From contig JAKFYI010000042.1 of NCBI GenBank assembly GCA_021730985.1, positions 1 through 45,181 of the forward strand: a DNA stretch of 45,181 bases. Reading direction: 5' to 3'. Position numbers and translations under genes: made by a program. Each line of letters starts with the position of its first letter. Position 1 is the first letter of the stretch. The notes under the pieces were generated by a model, which saw nothing but the letters and a program-made list of their open reading frames with translations, made no database searches and was not told the DNA's origin. Source of the stretch: Hyphomicrobiales bacterium (GTDB lineage Bacteria > Pseudomonadota > Alphaproteobacteria > Rhizobiales > Xanthobacteraceae). Below, piece after piece: positions 16,055-23,979 of this stretch.

Positions 16055-17197
16055 ATGACGAAAGACAAAATCTTCGCACTGGCGATCGGCGCTTCCGCTT
16101 TCGCCGCGGTGTCTGGCGGGCCCGCCTTCCCGCAGACGTCGGGCGAGCCGATCAAGTTCGGAGCGGTGCTTTCGGTGACCGGCGTCGGCGCCGGCCTCGG
16201 CGTCAACGAACGCAACGGCCTGCTGCTGGCAGAGAAGACGATCAACGCGAAAGGCGGCTTCAAAGGCCGCCCGATCCGCATCATCATCGAAGACGACACA
16301 TCCAACCCTGACACTGCGGTCACCAAGGTGAACGACCTGATCTTCAACCAGAAGGTCATCACGGTGTTCGGCGCATCGCTGCTTGGGCCGGCGGTGGCGA
16401 TCGGCGGCATCACCGATACCGCGAAGATTCCACAGTTGACCTTCACCGGCCTCGGCCCGGCGGTGGAACTCAAGCGCAAGTGCGTGTTCCACATGTTGCC
16501 GCCGCATGAGCTCAACGCGCGTGGCCTTTACGAGTATGCGCGCTCGATCGGCGCCAAGAAAGTCGGCGTGCTGCACGACACCGGCTACGGCAACGTGGTC
16601 ATGCGGGAAATCAACAACGTCGCCGGCGACTACAAGGACATTCAGGTGCTCGGCACCGAGAAATACGAAATGGCTGCGACCGACGCCACCGCACAAGCCG
16701 CCAAGCTTCGGGCCCTGAACCTCGACGCCATCTTCGTGATCGGCACCACCGCGACCCCGTTCCGCGCCATTCGTCAACTGCAGATGAAGCAGCCGATCGT
16801 CGCCGTGAATGGCGCATCGAGCTACGAAGCGCTCAATGCGATGGGCAATATTGTCGCCAACGACATCGTGTTTCCCGAGTTTATCGTCAACGAGGACCCG
16901 TTGCCGAACCAAAAGGAGTTCGTCGAGCTGTTCCGCAAGGAAATGAACGGACGCGCCAAGAACTTCGAGGCGGCGGCGTGGGATGCAACGCACGTTGCGA
17001 TGCGCGCACTGGAGAAAGTCGGCCCCGATGCCGGCGGCGAGAAATTGTGCGCGGCCATGCGCGAGCCCTATTCGGGCGTCATGGCCAACTATAATTTCTC
17101 CGCTGACGATATGACCGGCATTCGGCTGTCGAGCTTCGTGTTCTCGAAGCTGGTGAACGGGCAATTCACCCGCACGCCATTCCGCATCAACAAGTGA
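16055..17197 (+). CDS. LIV/HAAT-type ABC transporter substrate-binding protein
   Basis: A 380-residue periplasmic protein of the branched-chain amino acid/amide (LivK-like) family. The start at 16055 follows a strong AGGGGAGG site. The leader KDKIFALAIGASAFAAVSGGPAFPQ is a signal peptide of about 28 residues. The mature part starts IKFGAVLSVTGVGAGLG and has the usual helix-strand repeats (AEKTINAKGGFKGRPIRIIIEDD, KVGVLHDTGYGNVV, DAIFVIGTTATPFRAIRQ). In alphaproteobacteria many such systems import aromatic acids, amides or other small ligands rather than leucine. It is followed by two tandem hairpins and then permease and ATPase genes of the same importer. Confidence 0.93.
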   Translation: MTKDKIFALAIGASAFAAVSGGPAFPQTSGEPIKFGAVLSVTGVGAGLGVNERNGLLLAEKTINAKGGFKGRPIRIIIEDDTSNPDTAVTKVNDLIFNQKVITVFGASLLGPAVAIGGITDTAKIPQLTFTGLGPAVELKRKCVFHMLPPHELNARGLYEYARSIGAKKVGVLHDTGYGNVVMREINNVAGDYKDIQVLGTEKYEMAATDATAQAAKLRALNLDAIFVIGTTATPFRAIRQLQMKQPIVAVNGASSYEALNAMGNIVANDIVFPEFIVNEDPLPNQKEFVELFRKEMNGRAKNFEAAAWDATHVAMRALEKVGPDAGGEKLCAAMREPYSGVMANYNFSADDMTGIRLSSFVFSKLVNGQFTRTPFRINK

Positions 17198-17219
17198 ATA
17201 CCCAGGCGGCATGAGGTCA

Positions 17220-17272
17220 GGCCGGCTACGGTCCGGCCCTCAAGCCCACCGCGCCACTCCAAGGCGCGGTGG
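17220..17272 (+). terminator. Tandem intercistronic hairpins between binding protein and permease genes
   Basis: GGCCGG-N7-CCGGCC (17220-17238) is followed seven bases later by a perfect ten-pair stem CCACCGCGCC-N7-GGCGCGGTGG (17246-17272). There is no T-run. The hairpins lie 23 bases after the binding-protein stop and 28 bases before the permease start, so they most likely protect or attenuate the transcript and give more binding protein than membrane subunits. Confidence 0.55.
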
Positions 17273-17299
17273 CCGTGTTCGTTGCGCAATGGTGGGTGG

Positions 17300-18187
17300 A
17301 TGACCCTCAGCTTGATCCTCCAGGCCCTGCAAGCCGGCATCACCAACGGCTTCATCTATGCCCTGGTGGGAATGGGGCTGGCGGTTATTTTCCGCGGCAG
17401 CCGTGTCATCAACGTGATGCACGGCGAGTTCAGCGTGGTCGGCGCGATGACCACCGTGCTGGTGCTGACCGCCGCCAAATATCCTTACTGGTTCGCGATC
17501 ATCGCCGGCCTCCTGACCGGCCCGGCCATCGGCGCGCTGATCGAGCTTACGCTGGTTCGGCCGATGATCCGCCAGCAGGCCACCGAGGATCAGTTCGTCC
17601 TGCTGACGATCGGACTGGAACGAGCCATCGCCGCCTCGGTCCTGTTCTTCATTGGCCGCGACGGCCACCTGCTGCCGGCGTTCGGCGGCGACCACGTCTT
17701 CATCGTGTTCGACGTGGTGATCCGCGAGCACTCGCTTTGGCTGATTGCCATCGCCATCATAGTGGTGATTGCATTGCGCGAATTCTTCCGCCGCACCACG
17801 CTCGGTCTCGCCCTCACGGCCGCCTCGATCGATGCCGATGGCGCCGCGACGACCGGCATAAACGTCGCGCGCATGAGGACGCTGACCTTCGTGCTCGGTG
17901 GACTGCTCGGCGCCATTGCCGGAATCCTGATTACGCCGTTGATCGCGGTCGATTACACGACCGGCCTCCCGATTACTTTGAAGGGCATCGCGGCCGCCGT
18001 TCTGGGCGGCTTCACCAATCCGCTCGGCGCTGTGGTCGGAGGACTGACGCTGGGGATAATCGAGTCGCTCGTCATCGTCGGCGTGTCGTCCGGCTACAAG
18101 GACGTTTTGACCTTCTCGATCCTGATCGCGATCATGATTTTCATGCCGCACGGCATTCTCGGGCGCGGCGGCAGGGGCGGCGGATGA
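17300..18187 (+). CDS. LIV/HAAT-type ABC transporter permease (LivH-like)
   Basis: A 295-residue inner-membrane permease of the LivH type: LQALQAGITNGFIYALVGMGLAVIF opens the first membrane segments, followed by the family motif VINVMHGEFSVVGAM and the C-terminal GGFTNPLGAVVGGLTLGIIES loop that contacts the ATPase. Start at ATG 17300; a TTG six codons earlier is possible but less likely. The stop overlaps the start of the next permease gene (ATGA at 18184), showing tight translational coupling. It would form the channel with the LivM-like subunit. Confidence 0.92.
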   Translation: MTLSLILQALQAGITNGFIYALVGMGLAVIFRGSRVINVMHGEFSVVGAMTTVLVLTAAKYPYWFAIIAGLLTGPAIGALIELTLVRPMIRQQATEDQFVLLTIGLERAIAASVLFFIGRDGHLLPAFGGDHVFIVFDVVIREHSLWLIAIAIIVVIALREFFRRTTLGLALTAASIDADGAATTGINVARMRTLTFVLGGLLGAIAGILITPLIAVDYTTGLPITLKGIAAAVLGGFTNPLGAVVGGLTLGIIESLVIVGVSSGYKDVLTFSILIAIMIFMPHGILGRGGRGGG

Positions 18188-19134
18188 TGCGTCCCCGTTT
18201 CGCCTTGGTATTGCTCGGCTTTGTGTTATGGGCGGCGCTTCCGCATCTCCTGACGCGGCATATGACCGATCTTCTGGTGTTCACCGCGATCTACACGGTC
18301 GCGGGTCTCGGCGTCGGTCTGCTGCTTGGTCAGTGTGGCATCGTCAACCTGGGACAAGCCGCGTTCTATGGGATCGGCGCCTATTCTTGTGCCTATCTGA
18401 CGGTGGAGCTTGGCTACCCGAATGTCACCGGCTTTGCGGTCGGCGCCGCGGTCTCCGTCCTGATCGCGCTTGTGGTTGGGTGGCCGGTGTTGCGCCTCAC
18501 CGGCTACTTCCTTGCCCTTGCAACGCTCGCGTTGAGCATCATCGCCAGTTCGATCTTCTACGAATGGGACTGGCTGACCGGCGGCGAACTCGGCATCGGC
18601 GGCATCCCGAAGCTCGATTTCTTCGGCTTCAAGCTCGATACGCCGGGGCGGTTCTACTACCTCGCCTGGGGCGTCGCGTTCCTCTCCATGTTGCTGGTCA
18701 GCAATCTCGTGTCCAGCCGCACCGGTTTGATGCTGCGCGGCATGCGCGACTCGAGCGAGGCCACCGCCAGTCTCGGTGTTGATCTGCAATGGCTGCGCAC
18801 CCGCGTGTTCATGCTGAGTGCGCTGTTGGGCAGCATCGCAGGAAGCCTGTTCGCGCACTACGTCTCGTTCACCAGCGTGCAGAGTTTCACAGTCGACAAG
18901 TCGATCGGCTTTCTGCTCATTCCAGTCTTGGGCGGGGTGCGCTCGCTGTGGGGCGTCGTGCTCGGCGCCATGTTCGTCACCATACTGCCGGAGATGTTGA
19001 GCCAGTTTGGCGACATCCATCAGATCCTGTTCGGGATCGCGCTGGTGGCCGTGGTCGTGCTGTTGCCGGACGGCCTGATGGGCCTGCTGCGGCAGGCGGC
19101 GGGCAAGCTTGGCTGGTCGAGGGTGAGCGCATGA
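18184..19134 (+). CDS. LIV/HAAT-type ABC transporter permease (LivM-like)
   Basis: A 316-residue inner-membrane permease of the LivM type. Recognisable parts are FTAIYTVAGLGVGLLLGQCGIVNLGQAAFYGIGAY, the LRLTGYFLALATLALSII segment, and a C-terminal VLGGVRSLWGVVLGAMFVTILPE loop. The start was set at the ATG overlapping the LivH-like stop (ATGATG at 18184 or 18187); a much longer frame running back through the LivH-like gene is a shadow. Its own stop overlaps the next gene by ATGA at 19131. It acts as partner of the LivH-like channel subunit. Confidence 0.92.
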   Translation: MMRPRFALVLLGFVLWAALPHLLTRHMTDLLVFTAIYTVAGLGVGLLLGQCGIVNLGQAAFYGIGAYSCAYLTVELGYPNVTGFAVGAAVSVLIALVVGWPVLRLTGYFLALATLALSIIASSIFYEWDWLTGGELGIGGIPKLDFFGFKLDTPGRFYYLAWGVAFLSMLLVSNLVSSRTGLMLRGMRDSSEATASLGVDLQWLRTRVFMLSALLGSIAGSLFAHYVSFTSVQSFTVDKSIGFLLIPVLGGVRSLWGVVLGAMFVTILPEMLSQFGDIHQILFGIALVAVVVLLPDGLMGLLRQAAGKLGWSRVSA

Positions 19135-19883
19135 GCGGCGACATCCTCAAGCTCGATGGCGTCGGCCACCGTTTCGGCGGCTTCACCGTGCTACGCAGCG
19201 TGACTCTGTCGGTCCCGGAACGCGGTATAATCGGGCTGATCGGGCCGAATGGCTCGGGCAAGACCACGCTGTTCAACATCATCAGCGGTTATCTGCCGCT
19301 GCAGACCGGCACAATCGAATTTCGCGGCCTCCCGCTGACCACGCAATCGGTGCCGGACCGCAACCGCTCCGGAATGGTCCGCACCTTTCAGACGCCGAAG
19401 ATTTTCGAGCGCATGAGCGTGCTCGAAAATATCATGGTCGGCGCCTGCAAGATCACGCGCACCGGCATGATCCAGGATCTGCTCAGCCTGCCCCACGCCC
19501 GCGGCGAAATGCGCCAGATCAGGAGCCTGGCGGAGCGCGTCGCCGGCGAGTTCGGGCTGGCCGGCGATCTCCCCGCCAGCACCCTGCCCGCCGGTCAGCG
19601 GCGAATCCTTGAGATTGCACGGGCGCTCGCCGGCCAGCCGAAACTCCTGATGCTTGATGAGCCGTCGGCCGGGCTCAATCGCGAAGAGATGCAGCAATTG
19701 ATCGCCGCCATCCGGCGGATCAACGAGGCGGGTCTCGCCGTCCTGCTGGTCTCGCACGACATGGAACTGATGGCCGTCGCATCGGCCGTTCATGTGCTCA
19801 ACTTCGGCGAGATCATCGCCAAGGGAAACATGGCGGCGATCCAGCAGAACGCCAACGTTCGCGAAGTATATCTCGGGGTCTGA
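19131..19883 (+). CDS. LIV/HAAT-type ABC transporter ATP-binding protein (LivG-like)
   Basis: A 250-residue ATPase subunit. Walker A GPNGSGKTT (38-46), Q-loop in VRTFQTPKIF, signature region LPAGQRRILEIARAL (152-166), Walker B LLMLDEPSAGLN (172-183) and H-loop VSHDMEL. The signature reads LPAGQ instead of LSGGQ; LivG proteins are usually LSYGQ-like, so this is a further variant but keeps the essential glycine and glutamine. It overlaps the LivM-like gene by four bases and is two bases before the LivF-like gene, so the five transporter genes form one operon. Confidence 0.93.
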   Translation: MSGDILKLDGVGHRFGGFTVLRSVTLSVPERGIIGLIGPNGSGKTTLFNIISGYLPLQTGTIEFRGLPLTTQSVPDRNRSGMVRTFQTPKIFERMSVLENIMVGACKITRTGMIQDLLSLPHARGEMRQIRSLAERVAGEFGLAGDLPASTLPAGQRRILEIARALAGQPKLLMLDEPSAGLNREEMQQLIAAIRRINEAGLAVLLVSHDMELMAVASAVHVLNFGEIIAKGNMAAIQQNANVREVYLGV

Positions 19884-19885
19884 CG

Positions 19886-20596
19886 ATGCTTGAGATCCAC
19901 TCCCTCGTTTCCGGCTATGGCGCGCTCACCGTGCTGCACGACGTCTCGCTATCGATCGGGGATCGTGAGGCGGTGGCGATCGTGGGTGCGAACGGCGCCG
20001 GCAAGACCACGCTGGTACGCACGATCTGCGGCCTGCTGCGTGCGCGCTCCGGCCGCGTCCTGAAGAACGGGGTCGACATCAGCCAGACACCGACGCACGA
20101 CATGGCCGACCATCGCATCGCCGTCGTGCTGGAAAACCGCCGCCTGTTCGGCGAACTGACGGTGCGTGAAAACCTGCTGCTTGCGGAACGGCGCGGCCGC
20201 GGCGCTCGCAAAGTGTTCGACTGGGCGGACATCTATGCGCTTTTTCCAATGATCGAGGAGCGGCTGGAAACGCCGGTCAATCTTCTCAGCGGCGGCCAGC
20301 AGCAGATGGTGGCGATCGCGCGCGCGCTGCTGTTGCAACCGAACCTTCTGATCATGGACGAGCCGTCCACCGGACTTGCGCCCAAGGTCGTCAAGGACAT
20401 CCTCAACGTCATCAAGGAGCTGCGCGGGCGCGGCATGGCGCTGCTGCTGGTGGAGCAGAACGTCGGCATCGCCTCAGCCATCACCGACCGCGCCTATGTG
20501 CTCGCACTCGGGCGCATCGAGCACGAAATCCAGCCGGGCGCGTGGGACACGTTCCTCAAGGACGAACGCCTGGTGAAAGCCTATCTGGGCTCGTGA
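19886..20596 (+). CDS. LIV/HAAT-type ABC transporter ATP-binding protein (LivF-like)
   Basis: A 236-residue ATPase subunit: Walker A GANGAGKTT (34-42), Q-loop region VVLENRRLFGELTV, signature LLSGGQQQMVAIARAL (133-148), Walker B LLIMDEPSTGLAP and the LivF-specific switch LLVEQNVGIASAI, where the H-loop histidine is replaced by glutamine-asparagine as is normal for LivF. Length is typical. Its stop codon overlaps a possible GTG start of the following amidohydrolase gene (GTGA at 20593), which links the importer to that enzyme. Confidence 0.94.
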   Translation: MLEIHSLVSGYGALTVLHDVSLSIGDREAVAIVGANGAGKTTLVRTICGLLRARSGRVLKNGVDISQTPTHDMADHRIAVVLENRRLFGELTVRENLLLAERRGRGARKVFDWADIYALFPMIEERLETPVNLLSGGQQQMVAIARALLLQPNLLIMDEPSTGLAPKVVKDILNVIKELRGRGMALLLVEQNVGIASAITDRAYVLALGRIEHEIQPGAWDTFLKDERLVKAYLGS

Positions 20597-20610
20597 ATGG
20601 ACAGCGCAGC

Positions 20611-21996
20611 ATGACGGCACCACAGACGATACCCGCGCCCAGAGACGGCACGTATGTGCTGCGCGGTGCATCGCTCATCACGATGGACGAACGGCTCGGC
20701 GACTTCACCGGCGACATCCTGGTCGCCGGTGGCAAGATCAAGGACGCCGCGCCACGCATCGATGGCGGCGACGCCGAGGTCGTCGCCGCCGCCGACTATC
20801 TGATCCTTCCCGGCCTGGTCGATTCCCATCGTCACACCTGGCAGAGCCCGATCCGCCACACTGGCCTCGATTGGGACCTGCCGCGCATGTTCGTCGAGCT
20901 GTTCAAGCGCTTCGGCCCCAACTTCCGGCCCGAAGATGTCTATGCCGCGACGCTGTTCGGCCGCCTCGCGGCGCTCGATGCCGGCGTCACCACGCTGCTC
21001 GACTGGGCGCACATCCAGAACTCCCCGGCCCATGCCGACGAGGCGATCCGCGCACTGCGCGAGGCCGGCGGCCGCACGATCTATGCGCACGGCCAGCCGG
21101 GCATCGAGCCGGAACGCTGGATGAAGGAAAGCACGCTGCCGCACCCGGCGGACATCCGGCGTCTGCGCGAGCGGACGTTGTCCGATGACGATGCCCTGGT
21201 CACGCTCGCAATGGCGGCGCGCGGGCCGGAATTCACCACCATCGAAACCACCGAGCACGACCTGAAGCTCGCCCGCGAGCTTGGGCTTCGCATCACCATT
21301 CACATCGGCCTCGGCGCCAACGGACCGAAGTATCGCGGCGTCGAGCGCATGCATCAGCGCAAGCTGCTCGGTCCCGACGTCACCTTCGTGCACTGCTGCA
21401 ATTGCAGCGATCACGAATTCCACCTGATGGCCGAAACCGGCACCACGGCCTGCGTATCGGCGCAGATCGCATCGACCTGCGGCGGGTTCGGGCTTCCCGC
21501 GACGGGAAAGCTGCTCTCCCACGGCGTTCGCCCCGGCTTGAGCATCGACAGCGAGATGTCGGCCAGCGGCGACCTGTTTTCGGAGATGCGCGCCGCCCTC
21601 AATATGGAACGCGCCCTGACGCTGAACGATCTGCAGAGTCGTCCGCGCGCCGTCTCGATGACGGCGCGGGACGTACTCGGGCTTGCGACCGTCGCGGGCG
21701 CCCACACGGTCGGGCTCGAGAACAGGATTGGCAGCATCAGCCCGGGGAAATCGGCCGATCTCATCCTGATTCCGCGCCACGCACTCAACTTGGCGCCGAT
21801 GGGCGACCCGGCCGCCGCGCTGGTGCTTGGCGGCCATGCCGGCAACGTCGAAGCCGTGATCGTGGAGGGCCGCCCGGTGAAATGGAACGGCCGGATGCTC
21901 GATTGCGACCCGCGCCGCACCATCGCGCTGCTCGAACGATCCCGCGAGTACCTCTACGCCAAGGCACGCGAATACGACCGCGCCGCCGCCTCGTGA
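20611..21996 (+). CDS. Amidohydrolase, cytosine/guanine/S-adenosylhomocysteine deaminase or chlorohydrolase type
   Basis: A 461-residue metal-dependent hydrolase of the TrzN/AtzB/SsnA/guanine-deaminase branch. It has the N-terminal beta-sandwich strand (YVLRGASLITMDERLGDF), the first metal site LPGLVDSHRHTWQSP (His73, His75), a third histidine in RITIHIGLG, a fourth in TFVHCCNCSDHEF and the catalytic aspartate in LSIDSEMSASGDLF. The C-terminus closes the sandwich (GKSADLILI, VIVEGRPVKWNGRML). Such enzymes hydrolyse C-N (or C-halogen) bonds in cyclic amidines. The ATG at 20611 or the GTG at 20593 that overlaps the LivF-like stop could be the start. Its place in the operon makes the importer's substrate, or a derivative, its likely target; this is inference. 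Confidence 0.88.
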   Translation: MTAPQTIPAPRDGTYVLRGASLITMDERLGDFTGDILVAGGKIKDAAPRIDGGDAEVVAAADYLILPGLVDSHRHTWQSPIRHTGLDWDLPRMFVELFKRFGPNFRPEDVYAATLFGRLAALDAGVTTLLDWAHIQNSPAHADEAIRALREAGGRTIYAHGQPGIEPERWMKESTLPHPADIRRLRERTLSDDDALVTLAMAARGPEFTTIETTEHDLKLARELGLRITIHIGLGANGPKYRGVERMHQRKLLGPDVTFVHCCNCSDHEFHLMAETGTTACVSAQIASTCGGFGLPATGKLLSHGVRPGLSIDSEMSASGDLFSEMRAALNMERALTLNDLQSRPRAVSMTARDVLGLATVAGAHTVGLENRIGSISPGKSADLILIPRHALNLAPMGDPAAALVLGGHAGNVEAVIVEGRPVKWNGRMLDCDPRRTIALLERSREYLYAKAREYDRAAAS

Positions 21997-22039
21997 TCCG
22001 TCATGCCGATCCCACCATTACGTTTCCTGGAGAGTGAAA

Positions 22040-22828
22040 ATGGAACAAGCCAAAGCGGTTGAAGCTGCGCGCCTTCTGGTCGAAGCGCGCCGGACTGGAA
22101 TCCCAATCAAGGAGCTGCCGCAGGAAATGCGGCCGCTGGTCGCCGCCGACTCCAACCAGATCGTCGATGAGATCAGCAAGATTCTCGGCCATGACATCGC
22201 CGGCTGGAAGATCACGTTCCTCTACAAACCGCGCGAAATTCCGTTCCAGTCTCCGATCTACTCGCACCTGATGTTCTTGAGTCCTGCAAAAATCCCCGCG
22301 TCATTGACGCCGTCGCTCTTCATCGAACCGGAGATTACCTTCCGGCTGCTCGCCGATCTGCCGCCGCGCGATAGGCTCTATCGGCCCGAAGAGGTGGCGG
22401 GCGCAGTCGAGGCCTGCCCCTCGATGGAAATCGTCGATACGCGGTTCGACACCAAGCATCGCACCATCCGCCAGCGGCTCAACGAACGCGCGACGCTGGT
22501 GGAAGCCTACGCGGATCATCAAACCAATGGAGCGTTCATCATCGGTCCGGGCGTCAAGAATTGGCGCGACATCGATTTTGGGGCGACGAAAGTGCGCATG
22601 AGCGCCGACGACAAGACGATCGTGGAATCCATCGGCGGCCATGCGTTCGTCGATCCATTCCCGCCGATCGTGATCCTGGCGAACCAGTTCCGCAAACGCG
22701 ACGGCCTCAGGAAAGGCCAGGTGATCGCAACCGGATCGTTCACTGGGTTTTTTCCGGTCGAGATCGGACAGACCATCGTCGCTGACTTCGAGGGCGTCGG
22801 TCAGGCCACTGCAACGTTCGTGAAATAG
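22040..22828 (+). CDS. 2-keto-4-pentenoate hydratase / fumarylacetoacetase-fold family protein
   Basis: A 262-residue enzyme of the MhpD/TodG/DmpE-like branch of the FAH superfamily, which hydrates 2-hydroxydienoates or decarboxylates 4-oxalocrotonate in meta-cleavage pathways. The metal-binding E-x-E pattern is visible in FIEPEITFRLL, with GHDIAGWKI in place of the usual GxKIG(L/A)T and a C-terminal GSFTGFFPVEIGQTIVADFEGVGQ segment that corresponds to the family's tail. The ATG at 22040 follows CTGGAGAGTG. It is 43 bases after the amidohydrolase stop and so likely in the same operon. The exact reaction is open, since several subfamilies share this fold. Confidence 0.87.
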   Translation: MEQAKAVEAARLLVEARRTGIPIKELPQEMRPLVAADSNQIVDEISKILGHDIAGWKITFLYKPREIPFQSPIYSHLMFLSPAKIPASLTPSLFIEPEITFRLLADLPPRDRLYRPEEVAGAVEACPSMEIVDTRFDTKHRTIRQRLNERATLVEAYADHQTNGAFIIGPGVKNWRDIDFGATKVRMSADDKTIVESIGGHAFVDPFPPIVILANQFRKRDGLRKGQVIATGSFTGFFPVEIGQTIVADFEGVGQATATFVK

Positions 22829-22831
22829 GAT

Positions 22832-23836
22832 CTACCTGATCGCGACCGGCCGGCCTTCCTTGGCTGCCGCCGCGATTGCCTGGAACACCTCGACGCCATG
22901 CAGAACCTCATCCGCAGAAATCGGATACGGCCGTTTATCTCTGACGGCGACGGCGAACGCCTTGAGCTCCGCCTGCAGGGTGTCGAAACCCGGTGTGACG
23001 ATCACCTCCGGCTTGGCTGGCGCCAGGTGCCCGGCTTTCGGGTCAGTCAGCGGAGCGAAACGGAATTCATCCTGCGTCGGCTTGAGCACCTCCGCGACGC
23101 CATTCGCGCCGTACACTGCGAGCCGATAATTCGGCACTGTCACAAACGAGGCATAGAACATGCCGGACAGGCCGCTCCTGAACCTGACCAGCACCGCCGT
23201 GGTGTCGTCCACCAGCGGCGCCACCCGGCGCGTTGCGATGCAATGCACCTCGGCGATGGGGCCGAACAAATCGATCATCCCGTCCACAATATGGATGCCG
23301 ATCCCAGTCATCGCACCGGCCGGCGTCTCCTCCTGGTTGGCGCGCCATTCGTCGGGACGCATGGTGGCGCCGCCGGGTGCCGTGTGCTCGAACAGAAAGC
23401 CGGTGATAGCGCCGAGCCGGCCGTCGCGGATGCGACTGCGCAACTCGTTCATCGAAGGGTGAAAGCGCCGGTTGAAGCCGACCGCGAGCACCACGCCGGC
23501 CCTCTGCGCCGCCGCGATCGCCGCGCGCGCCGTGTCCGCGGTCAAGGTGAACGGCTTCTCGACGAAGATATGCTTTCCCGCCTTTGCCGCCTGCTGCACC
23601 TGCTCGCCGTGCGCGCTCGGCGGCGTCGCCAGCACGACGGCATCGACATTCGGATCGGCGAGAACCCGGGCGTAGTCGTCCACCAGCGCGATGGAATGCT
23701 CGGCGCAGAATTCGGCGGCCTTCGCGGGTGTCCGCGCGCAGCAGACGGTGAAGCGGATTTCATCGGTCTTGCCTTGCACCGACGTCACAAGGTTCTTGCC
23801 CCACCAGCCCAATCCCACGATCGCCGCACGCAACAT
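22832..23836 (-). CDS. Gfo/Idh/MocA-family oxidoreductase
   Basis: A 334-residue NAD(P)-dependent dehydrogenase. The Rossmann domain starts MLRAAIVGLGWWGKNL (GxGxxG), followed by DAVVLATPPSAHGEQV and the invariant VEKPFTL motif. The C-terminal alpha/beta domain carries TGIGIHIVDGMIDLFG, which holds the family's catalytic histidine region. The ATG at 23836 has AAGGTG seven bases before it; a GTG three codons upstream is less likely. It converges with the hydratase gene (three-base gap) and is divergent from the ThDP enzyme. Family members oxidise sugars, inositols and cyclitols or reduce related ketones; the substrate is not determinable here. Confidence 0.9.
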   Translation of the reverse strand: MLRAAIVGLGWWGKNLVTSVQGKTDEIRFTVCCARTPAKAAEFCAEHSIALVDDYARVLADPNVDAVVLATPPSAHGEQVQQAAKAGKHIFVEKPFTLTADTARAAIAAAQRAGVVLAVGFNRRFHPSMNELRSRIRDGRLGAITGFLFEHTAPGGATMRPDEWRANQEETPAGAMTGIGIHIVDGMIDLFGPIAEVHCIATRRVAPLVDDTTAVLVRFRSGLSGMFYASFVTVPNYRLAVYGANGVAEVLKPTQDEFRFAPLTDPKAGHLAPAKPEVIVTPGFDTLQAELKAFAVAVRDKRPYPISADEVLHGVEVFQAIAAAAKEGRPVAIR

Positions 23837-23923
23837 TGTCGTCACCTTGTGTTTCCTGCAGGCGGCAATCTAGGTCATGTTGGCTTCGCGCGGGAAGTCG
23901 ACAGTCGCCCGAACATCGACCGC

Positions 23924-23942
23924 ATCAATGAACCGGATTGAT
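23924..23942. promoter_or_regulatory. Inverted repeat in the divergent Gfo/ThDP promoter region
   Basis: ATCAAT-GAACCGG-ATTGAT is a perfect six-base-arm dyad, 38 bases before the start of the ThDP-enzyme gene and 88 bases before the Gfo/Idh gene. The ATTGA half-site also occurs in the dyad at 11177-11189 and in GCATCTATTGATGC near the LysR gene. It is a candidate binding site for the same LysR protein or another regulator. Confidence 0.4.
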
Positions 23943-23979
23943 CGCGACGGCGTCCCATCAGAGACAAAAGGACAAACCC

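Noticed and set aside
17269..18183. Apparent N-terminal extension of the LivM-like permease
   Set aside because: It is the wrong frame of the LivH-like gene; the real start overlaps that gene's stop by ATGA.
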